From the NCBI GenBank assembly GCA_035310125.1, contig DATGEP010000146.1, positions 1 to 21,642 of the forward strand: a DNA stretch of 21,642 bases. Direction: 5' to 3'. The notes beneath the pieces are model-generated. The model saw only the letters and a list, made by a program, of their open reading frames with translations. It ran no database searches and was not told the origin of the DNA. Position numbers and translations under genes: made by a program. Of this stretch, positions 1 to 6,234 are shown piece by piece. Positions within the stretch are counted from its first letter, which is position 1; each line of letters starts with the position of its first letter. Origin of the DNA: DATGEP01 sp035310125 (lineage in GTDB: Bacteria > Chloroflexota > Ktedonobacteria > Ktedonobacterales > JADMIN01).

Positions 1-714
1 CGGCTGGGCAGCCGCGTGCTTGTCGTGGATGTGGACGGCCAGGCCAATGCCACCTACGCCCTCACTGGCCGCGTCCACCCGCGTCCCTCGCTCTATGATG
101 TGCTCGTGGGCGACCGCAAGCTCGAAACGCTCATCTGGAAAACGAACGAAGAGAATGTCTGGCTCGTTCCCGGCGATGACCGCCTGCAAAACGTGGATGT
201 CGAGCTGGCCGCCCGCCCTGGCCGCGAGTGGCGCCTTGCCCGCGCCCTGAGCGGGCAGGAGTTCGACTACATCGTTCTCGACACGCCGCCCTCGCTCGGC
301 CTGCTCACTCAGAACGCGCTGGCCGCCTCACATCGTGTGCTCATCCCCGTCTCGCTCACTGAATTCAGCCTCATCGGCATGGACAAGCTCGAAGCCACCA
401 TCGAAGACCTGCGCGACCAACTCGACCTCGACGATCTGCGCGTCTGCGGCGTCGTCGCCACCTTCTACGAAGAAACCAGCACCGCCCGCGACACCTGGGG
501 CGTCCTCGAAAAGAAATACGAGGGCACGCTGTTGGAGACGCGTATCCCCAAAAACCTCGACCTCGAAAAAGCCCACCGCGAGAACGAAAGCGTCCTCAGC
601 TTCGCGCCCAACAGCAGCGGCGGCAAAGCCTACATGGAGCTTGCTCGGGAGGTAAAACGTCTTGTCCCAGCCCACCCGCGTCCGTACGACCGGCGGCGCT
701 CGCAAACCGCGTAA
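1..714 (+). CDS. ParA/Soj-family partitioning ATPase, 5' end missing
   Basis: This is the C-terminal 237 residues of a deviant-Walker P-loop ATPase of the ParA/Soj/MinD class, which moves DNA or protein cargo using ATP-dependent dimerisation. The frame is open from base 1, so the Walker A loop (KGGxGKTT) lies outside the window. The first visible residues are the following strand with the conserved Asp motif, RVLVVDVDGQANAT; the usual DxDPQ has Gly for Pro. The Walker B-like strand is FDYIVLDTPPSLGLLTQNAL, followed by VLIPV and EFSLIGMDKL, all typical of ParA. The C-terminal tail is basic (PYDRRRSQTA). The stop lies inside the next gene, which starts 53 bases upstream of it, so the two are probably translationally coupled. 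Family assignment is firm. Chromosome segregation is only one possibility, since ParA-like ATPases also position other cargo. Confidence 0.9.
   Translation, partial: RLGSRVLVVDVDGQANATYALTGRVHPRPSLYDVLVGDRKLETLIWKTNEENVWLVPGDDRLQNVDVELAARPGREWRLARALSGQEFDYIVLDTPPSLGLLTQNALAASHRVLIPVSLTEFSLIGMDKLEATIEDLRDQLDLDDLRVCGVVATFYEETSTARDTWGVLEKKYEGTLLETRIPKNLDLEKAHRENESVLSFAPNSSGGKAYMELAREVKRLVPAHPRPYDRRRSQTA
647..653 (+). promoter_or_regulatory. Strong Shine-Dalgarno that fixes a TTG start inside parA
   Basis: GGGAGGT lies within the 3' end of the ParA coding region, eight bases before TTG at 662. It is a near-perfect anti-Shine-Dalgarno match, and no comparable site precedes any later ATG or GTG in that frame. 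This supports the TTG start and the 53-base overlap with the ATPase gene. Confidence 0.75.
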
Positions 715-1333
715 TGCCGTCGTGGATGTAGCACCGGCGCCCGTTAGTCCAGCATCCGATGCCGCCGCAGCGGCGGAGGCAGCTTCCTCAGCACCCGCAG
801 TGGCGTCCGGCGAACGTCCGTCCCCTTCCGTGTCCGCGGAGGAAGTACAGGGAGGCTCCTCTTTCGCACCAGAAGCCCTCGCGCGCACGCTGCGCGCCGT
901 TGCCGCCGAGCTTGAGCGCGATCCTGCCCTCGCTCGCCGCGTCGCCCAGGCCGTCGCTGCCGATTCCGCCATGCCCGCCGCTGCCCCATCCGTAGGGGCG
1001 TCTGATGGACGCCCGCGCCCTCCGGACGGCACAGCCGCGCCGGAGCACGCCGCGTCCCCTACGCCTCGCCTCGCGCGCACCTTTCGCCCCAAGCTCGTCA
1101 GTGGCGCCAGTCCCGACCTTGGCCCCGGCATTCCCGATCCCTTCGCCCTCTACAAGAAGCTCGGCGCCGATGACTTCCGCACCGCTCTGGATGAGCTGCG
1201 CCTTGGCACCTTGCGCGCCATCCTCAGGGAGCATGGCCTCGATCCCAAAGGCAGCCTCTCGCGCCAGAATGACGTCGCAAAGCTCCGCGCGGCCATTCTT
1301 GCCGCTGTTGTGCGTCGTGGCGCCGGACGGTAG
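662..1333 (+). CDS. Disordered protein with SAP-like C-terminal domain, possible ParA partner
   Basis: The 223-residue product has two ordered-looking parts joined by Ala/Pro-rich linkers. Residues 69-101 form a helical segment (ALARTLRAVAAELERDPALA). Residues 159-219 begin DPFALYKKLG, continue LDELRLGTLRAILREHGLDP and end with a helix and basic residues (AAVVRRGAGR). From memory, this resembles uncharacterised actinobacterial and Chloroflexota proteins with 'DPF.(V/L)Y...L..L.L..L+.I+.EHG+D' and helix-extension-helix, SAP- or Rho-N-like folds that often bind nucleic acid. Basic ends fit DNA binding. The gene overlaps the ParA-type gene by 53 bases, so a role as its DNA- or cargo-binding partner is a reasonable inference, but no ParB motif (such as GERR) is visible. 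Bases 992-1016 of the linker coincide with a dispersed hairpin repeat. Confidence 0.75.
   Translation: MSQPTRVRTTGGARKPRNAVVDVAPAPVSPASDAAAAAEAASSAPAVASGERPSPSVSAEEVQGGSSFAPEALARTLRAVAAELERDPALARRVAQAVAADSAMPAAAPSVGASDGRPRPPDGTAAPEHAASPTPRLARTFRPKLVSGASPDLGPGIPDPFALYKKLGADDFRTALDELRLGTLRAILREHGLDPKGSLSRQNDVAKLRAAILAAVVRRGAGR
992..1016 (+). repeat. Hairpin repeat (GTAGGRGCG family) inside a coding region
   Basis: GTAGGGGCGTC, loop TGATG and GACGCCCGC form a 7-bp stem (996-1002 with 1008-1014). The ends match repeats at 5335-5360 and, on the opposite strand, at the window end (GTAGGRGCG ... CGCCCG). Here the unit sits in frame in the low-complexity linker of the preceding gene, encoding roughly VGASDGRPRP. 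Confidence 0.6.
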
Positions 1334-1694
1334 CGCGCTGCCAGGGACAGGCAGTACAGGCAGTATGTGACCGGGCGGACAGCGTACGTGCCGTTGGGAC
1401 GACGCTCGACACGCGGCGCACGAGGGACGATTCCCGCACCACTGCGTACGAATTCTCACGGGCCGCATCGTTTCTTCTTCCTGCAGGCTCCGGCCTCTCC
1501 ATATAAACCCTGGCGTCACGTATTTACACAGGGTAGTCCCACGCCACCGTTTCCGATCCATCAGGTTGGCACACTGCTTGCGTTTCATCTCTTCAGGGCG
1601 ACTGTCGAAGCCTCCCGAATTGGGCGGGAGCGCCTGACACTGGAAAGTCATGCGGCATTGGCGCCGCATCTCAGTTGAGAAGAGGAGCGGATCT
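1334..1694. other. Intergenic stretch, no gene seen
   Basis: Neither strand shows a convincing coding region. It holds a tandem nine-base duplication, ACAGGCAGT at 1347-1355 and 1356-1364, and an isolated TATAAA at 1502-1507 without a good -35 partner. A 7-bp hairpin, ATGCGGC (1650-1656) with GCCGCAT (1663-1669), lies 12 bases before the ribosome binding site of the next gene. The hairpin could affect translation of that small membrane protein, but nothing proves this. Confidence 0.5.
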
Positions 1695-1961
1695 GTGAGT
1701 ATTTTGGGATGGATCATTCTGGGTGGTTTGGCTGGCTGGCTCGCCAGCATCCTCGTTCGCGGCACCGGACTCGGCATCGTCGCGGACATTCTCGTGGGCA
1801 TTGTGGGCGCGTTCATTGGTGGCATCATCGTGGGCGCGTTGGGTGGCACAGGTGTCAGTGGCTTCAACATCTGGAGCTTCGTCGTCGCGGTGATCGGCGC
1901 CGTGGTGCTGCTGTTGATCGTGCGCCTCTTCACCGGTGGCCGCCGCCGGACCGCCGTTTGA
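1695..1961 (+). CDS. GlsB/YeaQ/YmgE-family small membrane protein
   Basis: This 88-residue, very hydrophobic protein belongs to the 'transglycosylase-associated' GlsB/YeaQ/YmgE family, which is linked to stress in several bacteria but whose biochemical role is unknown. It begins MSILGWIILGGLAGWLA, the typical family start. It has three predicted membrane helices at about residues 3-20, 26-50 and 59-80, a Gly-rich middle (GIVGAFIGGIIVGALGG) and a short basic tail, GGRRRTAV. Length matches the usual 80-90 residues. I chose GTG at 1695 because GAGGAG (1682-1687) precedes it by seven bases; an ATG at 1650 in the same frame would add an untypical Arg-rich extension and lies within a hairpin. A terminator-like stem follows 38 bases downstream, suggesting a monocistronic unit. 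Confidence 0.85.
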   Translation: MSILGWIILGGLAGWLASILVRGTGLGIVADILVGIVGAFIGGIIVGALGGTGVSGFNIWSFVVAVIGAVVLLLIVRLFTGGRRRTAV

Positions 1962-1999
1962 TCGGCGCTTGTTCACGCAGATCGCGCACAACCAATTAT

Positions 2000-2024
2000 G
2001 GAGCCACCGATATGCGGTGGCTCC
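2000..2024 (+). terminator. Terminator-like hairpin after the GlsB-type gene
   Basis: A perfect 10-bp stem, GGAGCCACCG with CGGTGGCTCC, has a five-base ATATG loop and is followed by TGATTT. The U-run is short, but position (38 bases after the stop) and stem strength suit a Rho-independent terminator. On the opposite strand it is followed by ATAATT, so it could work both ways. Confidence 0.65.
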
Positions 2025-2079
2025 TGATTTACCAGCGCCATCGCTCCGCCACACTGGGCGATATGGATAAACAAACACA

Positions 2080-3792
2080 GTGAGCAGACACAAGCGGTCC
2101 AGTCCGAAAAAGCAAGTCATCAAGCAAGACATGGAGGTCGCCGCCACCGAAGGCGATCTGGGTGAGCACGATATAAGCGCACCCAAAGTCGCGGATGTCG
2201 TGCGTGACTCGCATGGCAACGTGGAATCGGTCGTCGTCGAGAAGGGCGCGATCTTCAAGAAGGAGCTAACGGTTCCCGCCGAGCGAATTGTGTCGGTCGC
2301 ATCTCAATCTGGTGCGGATGCCGGATTACTGACGATTGCCACCAACGACCGGGAGCTTGACGCGCTCTCCTCAGCGGGAGCCGATGATCTCACCGCATCC
2401 GGTGCTGACGAGCCAGCGGAAAACGATCTGTTGGAGCAGGTCGAAGACGAAGTACCGACCACCGAAGGCATGCGGCGTAGAGAGGGAAGAACAAAGCGAC
2501 ACACGCGCCAGCAAACGTCCGCGCCTACCGAAACGCCGGCCCAAACCGCACCCGTGGACACGGCGCCCGTCCTTTCGCTCAAGACCATTGGACCCGGCTT
2601 TCTGGCAGGCATGGCTGGCAACGACGCCTCAGCCGTCACCTCCTACTCCATCAATGGCGCGACCAACGGTTACGGCCAGCTCTGGCTCATGCTGCTCTCC
2701 ACGCCGCTTCTGCAAGCCGTGCAATACACCTGCGCCAGGATTGGTCGCGTCACGCAGCAGGGTCTCGCCGAGCTGCTGCGCGCGCACTACGGCCGGAAAG
2801 TCGCGGTGCCAACCAGCCTTATCCTGATCGTCGCCAATATCGCCCTCATCACCGCCGATCTCGTCGCGATTGGAAGCGGCTTGCAGCTCATCACGGGCCT
2901 GCCCTGGGAATGGTTTGTCCTGCCCGTCGGCGCCATCCTTTGGTATCTCACGGTGTATCGGAGCTTCGCGCAGATCAAACGGATTTTCCTTCTAATGAGC
3001 CTCGCTTTCATCGCCTATCTCATCTCCGGCTTCTTCTCAGGCGCCAACTGGGGCGCCGTCCTCAAGAACACCTTCGTGCCGCAGCTCGACTTCAACTTCG
3101 CCAGCATCAGCGCCGCTGTCGCGCTACTCGGCGCCACCGTCTCGCCGTACACGATGTTCTGGCAGGTCCGGGCCGAGAAAGAAGAGTCCCGTGGCGGCGC
3201 TACCCGGCACCAGGTGCGCGCGGCGGCGGCGGATATCGCCGCCGGTACGCTCAGTGGCAATCTTATTGCCTACTTCATCATTGTTTGCACGTCGTCCACG
3301 CTCTTTCTTCACCATCACCAGATCACCACGGCGGCGGACGCCGCCAACGCCCTGGCGCCGCTCGTCGGACCGTTCGCGAAATACCTCTTTGCCGTCGGTC
3401 TCATCGGCGCCGGTGTTGTCGCGATTCCTGTCCTGCTCGCCAGTACCTCCTATGCGGTAGCCGGCACATTCGGCTGGCCCGGCAGCCTCTCGAAAAAGCC
3501 CTGGCAAAACGAAGGTTTCTATCTCATTCTCACCGTCGCGCTCGTCATCAGTCTCGTCCTGGCGCTGCTCCGGCTCGACCCAATCCAGCTCATGTTCTGG
3601 GCTAATGTCCTTCAGGGCATCCTCTCGCCTGCCCTGGTTGTGTTCCTCCTCCTGGTCGGCAACAATCCTGCGATCATGCGCCACTACCGCCTGGGTCGAG
3701 TCACCAATGTCGCCTTGATCATCACCGCCCTGCTCATGTTCGCCGCCACCGCGCTCCTTTTCTACGGGTTGGCAACCGGACATGGCGGCTAA
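2080..3792 (+). CDS. Nramp-family transporter with N-terminal PRC-barrel-like domain
   Basis: The 570-residue product combines a soluble N-terminus with an Nramp-type divalent metal transporter. Residues 31-98 look like a PRC-barrel domain: a strand-rich DVVRDSHGNVESVVVEKG, then FKKELTVPAERIVSV and LLTIATNDRELDAL. Residues 99-165 are acidic and then Thr/Pro-rich linker. From residue 168 a transporter core of about 11 membrane helices begins KTIGPGFLAGMAGNDASAV. The canonical TM1 DPGN becomes DASA (182-185), and TM6 reads GATVSPYTMFWQ (351-362) where classical members have MPH. These motifs place it in a divergent Nramp-like clade, so the substrate (Mn2+, Fe2+, Mg2+ or other) cannot be stated. 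The GTG start at 2080 has only a weak binding site; ATG at 2131, which removes 17 residues, is an alternative. Confidence 0.88.
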   Translation: MSRHKRSSPKKQVIKQDMEVAATEGDLGEHDISAPKVADVVRDSHGNVESVVVEKGAIFKKELTVPAERIVSVASQSGADAGLLTIATNDRELDALSSAGADDLTASGADEPAENDLLEQVEDEVPTTEGMRRREGRTKRHTRQQTSAPTETPAQTAPVDTAPVLSLKTIGPGFLAGMAGNDASAVTSYSINGATNGYGQLWLMLLSTPLLQAVQYTCARIGRVTQQGLAELLRAHYGRKVAVPTSLILIVANIALITADLVAIGSGLQLITGLPWEWFVLPVGAILWYLTVYRSFAQIKRIFLLMSLAFIAYLISGFFSGANWGAVLKNTFVPQLDFNFASISAAVALLGATVSPYTMFWQVRAEKEESRGGATRHQVRAAAADIAAGTLSGNLIAYFIIVCTSSTLFLHHHQITTAADAANALAPLVGPFAKYLFAVGLIGAGVVAIPVLLASTSYAVAGTFGWPGSLSKKPWQNEGFYLILTVALVISLVLALLRLDPIQLMFWANVLQGILSPALVVFLLLVGNNPAIMRHYRLGRVTNVALIITALLMFAATALLFYGLATGHGG

Positions 3793-3837
3793 CCGTCTGG
3801 TGGAACTGGCACGACACCGGCTACAGGTGACTGTATC

Positions 3838-3867
3838 TTGGTATATTTCAGGACAACCTAGTATGTA
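3838..3867 (+). promoter_or_regulatory. Possible sigma-70-like promoter
   Basis: TTGGTA (3838-3843) and TATGTA (3862-3867) are 18 bases apart in an AT-richer stretch, upstream of the decayed MEDS gene. An overlapping TATGAT at 3866 is an alternative -10. Both hexamers are imperfect. Confidence 0.35.
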
Positions 3868-3912
3868 TGATGCCAAGCACAACGTGCTGTGACAAAACAG
3901 TGGTCTAGCCAC

Positions 3913-4282
3913 ATGACGATTATAAAGCGAGAGCGAGTGCAGGATTCGTATGCGAGCGAGGCACCACCTTCCGATCATGTGGTCCAGTTCTATGAAACTG
4001 ACGAGTTCCTGCTGGATTCGCTAACCGGATTCGCCAGCGCCGGGCTGGCCACCCGCGACGCCTGTATCGTGCTCGCCACCGAGGCGCATCGCATAGCGCT
4101 TGAAGGGACAAGAAGCTACCCGGCGTATCTCGATTCTGATACTCTCCGACCACCCGGCAGCGGAACAGGAAGCTTGAGCTGCCGGCGCGGACGACTTGCT
4201 CGCCAAGCCGTTCGAGCTTGATACCCTCATGGCGAAGGTCGCTCTCACACCACCCCGTACCGCTTCGTGTATCCAGGGATGA
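3913..4282 (+). pseudogene. Decayed MEDS-sensor / response-regulator-receiver gene
   Basis: Two signalling fragments sit in different frames. From ATG 3913 to about 4102 the frame encodes the start of a MEDS (DcmR-type) sensory domain: SDHVVQFYETDEFLLDSLTGF, then AGLATRDACIVLATEAHRIALE. The match then stops. From about 4109, shifted by one base, the sequence encodes the end of a receiver domain: ISILILSDHPAAEQEA, an in-frame TGA at 4175-4177, then AAGADDLLAKPFELDTLMAKVA with the conserved KPF motif, ending at TGA 4280-4282. The receiver's phospho-acceptor half and the rest of MEDS are missing. This looks like a large internal deletion plus frameshift and nonsense change in a MEDS-receiver gene, or a fusion of two neighbours. 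A GTG at 3889 could extend the first part. Confidence 0.7.
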
Positions 4283-4579
4283 TTGCGGCTGGGTCATGAA
4301 GCTAGACGTCGTAGGTCCAGGCGCCGAAACGCTCGATGTAGCGTCGCCACGCACGGCCCGCATCCCGCCCAAGAGCGTCCCCCTCACGCCAGCGTGAGTA
4401 CGACCCTGCGCGAGAAATGAAAAGTCATGACTTTCGTCATGCCACATTGCACGTAACAAATCTATCCTCTGACACGTACTCCTAGAAAGAGGATGCGCTA
4501 CACTTTCCAACGTGGACTGATACCGATCCAGCCAGACGCTGCACCGAGCGGCGCCCGCACACGAGGGGGCTTACTACAT
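4283..4579. other. Intergenic stretch with two palindromes
   Basis: No gene is evident. CTCACGC-CA-GCGTGAG (4383-4398) is a short inverted repeat, and AAAGTCATGACTTT (4421-4434) is a perfect 14-bp palindrome immediately followed by CGTCAT. Either could be an operator for the downstream gene. No convincing -35/-10 pair is seen. Confidence 0.4.
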
Positions 4580-5200
4580 ATGCCGAAATCTATGCCGCAA
4601 CCCGATCCCGAAGACGCCCATACCGATTTGCTGGCAACCCTGGCCGCGAGCCGCGAGCTGGGACCGGAGATGGATAAAGCGCTGGCTGAGTCGTACATGC
4701 AGAAGCACACGGCGGCGGTGACGCCGGCACAGGCGCCTTTGACTCAAGATGTTACCGAGCCGCGCCGCTTCGGCTCGTCTGACTGGGCCACTGCCGTCGT
4801 GCTGGTCGCCGGAATCGCCGCCTTCACAGTGGCGATGGTCGCCACGGGCGGACACGCGATTGGCTTCATCTGGCTATTCTTCGTCTTTGGCGGCTGGCGG
4901 TGGTGGGGGTGGGGGCACCGCAACGCCGAATATCGCGGCCGCCGCATGGAATACCGCCAGGCGCACCGTGAGATGCGCGACGACTGGCGAGCGATGCGGC
5001 GAGGATATTACCGCATGAGCGACCCCGACCGTCCGAGCGCTCCCACGCTGCCGGAGCCAGTCCCGTCACCGGTAAGAGCGCCGTCCGCGCCAGCTCAGCC
5101 TCCTAGCGCCGCGCCATTGCCGCCGGTAATGCCAGCGCCCGTCGCGCCGCCCGTGCAGGGCGGAAGTGGCACGCAGCCGCCGACCAACCCCGCCGGCTAG
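4580..5200 (+). CDS. Small membrane protein with Pro-rich tail, function unknown
   Basis: I do not recognise a named family. The 206-residue product starts MPKSMPQPDPEDAHTDLLAT and has a helical segment, ASRELGPEMDKALAESYMQ (about 22-42), of a type common in actinobacterial and Chloroflexota membrane proteins. Two membrane helices follow (about 66-85, DWATAVVLVAGIAAFTVAMV, and 91-107, IGFIWLFFVFGG), then a Trp/Arg/Tyr-rich amphipathic stretch (RWWGWGHRNAEYRGRRMEYR) and a Pro/Ala tail of about 60 residues. The helix pair and charged segment resemble 2TM-type domains. I chose ATG 4580 because GAGGGGG lies ten bases upstream. An in-frame ATG at 4493 has AGAGG directly abutting it, too close to be useful, and would add 29 residues of untypical sequence. 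Confidence 0.7.
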   Translation: MPKSMPQPDPEDAHTDLLATLAASRELGPEMDKALAESYMQKHTAAVTPAQAPLTQDVTEPRRFGSSDWATAVVLVAGIAAFTVAMVATGGHAIGFIWLFFVFGGWRWWGWGHRNAEYRGRRMEYRQAHREMRDDWRAMRRGYYRMSDPDRPSAPTLPEPVPSPVRAPSAPAQPPSAAPLPPVMPAPVAPPVQGGSGTQPPTNPAG

Positions 5201-5260
5201 CGCGCTCAGCATTTCAGAAAAGCGTTAGCGCACTTTCCATCAGCGCCGTCCCAACCCACG

Positions 5261-5325
5261 AGAGTCCCGCCGCAACGGAGGAGCGTACCGCGTACGCCCT
5301 GGCGCCCAAGAGCAGGCGGGACTCT
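5261..5325. repeat. Inverted repeat enclosing a GCGTAC hairpin
   Basis: Perfect 11-bp arms AGAGTCCCGCC (5261-5271) and GGCGGGACTCT (5315-5325) flank 43 bases containing the hairpin GCGTAC-CGC-GTACGC (5283-5297). The nested arrangement resembles a small non-autonomous repeat element. No gene is present. Confidence 0.6.
5279..5299 (+). repeat. 21-bp direct repeat, copy 1
   Basis: This unit begins AGGAGCGTACCGCGTACGCC and is identical over 21 bases to 5337-5357. Its core GCGTACCGCGTACGC is a 6-bp stem with a three-base loop. Confidence 0.8.
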
Positions 5326-5336
5326 GGCGCGCTTGT

Positions 5337-5357
5337 AGGAGCGTACCGCGTACGCCC
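5337..5357 (+). repeat. 21-bp direct repeat, copy 2 (GTAGGRGCG family)
   Basis: Exact copy of 5279-5299, offset by 58 bases. The bases around it (GTAGGAGCG at 5335-5343 ... CGCCCG at 5354-5359) match the end sequences of the hairpin repeats at 992-1016 and at the right end of the window. Confidence 0.8.
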
Positions 5358-5393
5358 GTCTGCGCGGTTTCACCCGCCAGCCCCAAGACGTGC

Positions 5394-5399
5394 TATGAT
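5394..5399 (+). promoter_or_regulatory. Possible -10 element for the methyltransferase gene
   Basis: TATGAT matches the -10 consensus at five of six positions and lies 58 bases before the chosen GTG start. No good -35 is found at standard spacing; TTCACC (5369-5374) is 19 bases upstream. Confidence 0.35.
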
Positions 5400-5457
5400 A
5401 GCTGTTTGGCGGCAACGGTCCGCTTACAGCATTTGCACGTTCAAGAGGAATGAAACA

Positions 5458-6234
5458 GTGAGCTCCGTTGGTTGGGATAAGATGGCCGAGTGGTGGGATG
5501 GGAATCTGGGCGAGGACGGCGACCTCTGGCACCGCACACTGATTGATCCTCCGCTGTTGCGGCTGACCGGCGACGTAAACGGCTTGCGCGTGCTGGACCT
5601 GGCTTGCGGCAACGGCTACCTGAGCCGCCGCTTCGCCCGCCAGGGGGCCAGGGTCGTCGGAGCTGACGCAACCGCCGCGATCATAGAGCGCGCCCGCGCG
5701 CGGGAGGCGCAAGAGCCGCTGGGCATCGTCTATCACGTTCTCGATGCCGCCAATCTGGAGCCGCTGGCCGGAGACTCGTTCGATCTGGTCATCTGCAATA
5801 TGGCGCTCATGGACATCGAGAACGCCGCTGGAGCCATCCAGGAGGTCGCTCGCGTGCTGCGCCCGCGCGGGCGCTTCGTCGCGAGCCTGTCGCATCCCTG
5901 CTTCGATAAAGTTGAGACCTCCGGCTGGGACATCGAGTACGTCTATCCAACCACCACGATCTGGCGCAAGATGAGCCGCTACCGCGAGATCGCCGCCACC
6001 GCTTTGCCCTGGCTGCGCATAGGCGACCAGACTGTCTATACGCAAGCGTACCACCGCCCGCTCTCCTGGTATTTCCGGGAGCTGCGCGCGGCGGGCCTGC
6101 TGGTTGCCGCCCTGGAAGAGCCGGAGCCGACCGAGGAGTTTCTGGCGAATTCGCAGCAGGGACCGTGGATCGCGGAGATTCCGCTGCACTGCGTTCTCGA
6201 AGCCTGGAAGGTCACTGAGTCCGAGAAGCGTTAG
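5458..6234 (+). CDS. Class I SAM-dependent methyltransferase
   Basis: This 258-residue protein has a Rossmann-fold methyltransferase domain. Motif I is VLDLACGNGYLSRRFA (45-60), and an acidic residue at the end of strand 2 (VVGAD, D70) should bind the ribose of S-adenosylmethionine. Motif IV is SFDLVICNMALMDI (107-120), and post-motif LRPRGRFVASLSHPCF (134-149) is the usual 'L+PGG' strand. The C-terminal third, with a WYFRELRAAGLLVAALEEPEP stretch, resembles methyltransferase-11/25-type proteins acting on small molecules; the substrate is unknown. I chose GTG 5458, preceded at eight bases by AAGAGGA; ATG 5395 overlaps a likely -10 (TATGAT) and would add 21 untypical residues. The stop overlaps the stop of the convergent next gene by three bases. 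Confidence 0.87.
   Translation: MSSVGWDKMAEWWDGNLGEDGDLWHRTLIDPPLLRLTGDVNGLRVLDLACGNGYLSRRFARQGARVVGADATAAIIERARAREAQEPLGIVYHVLDAANLEPLAGDSFDLVICNMALMDIENAAGAIQEVARVLRPRGRFVASLSHPCFDKVETSGWDIEYVYPTTTIWRKMSRYREIAATALPWLRIGDQTVYTQAYHRPLSWYFRELRAAGLLVAALEEPEPTEEFLANSQQGPWIAEIPLHCVLEAWKVTESEKR

Noticed and set aside
328..1131. Long open frame on the - strand across the ParA-type and SAP-like genes
   Set aside because: Its composition is a mirror of the G+C-rich codon pattern of the + strand genes, and it contains no recognisable domain.
1347..1364. Tandem ACAGGCAGT duplication
   Set aside because: Only two units of nine bases; chance or local slippage explains it, with no sign of function.
4383..4398. 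CTCACGC-CA-GCGTGAG as a terminator
   Set aside because: No U-run and no gene end close by; kept only as a short palindrome in the gap.
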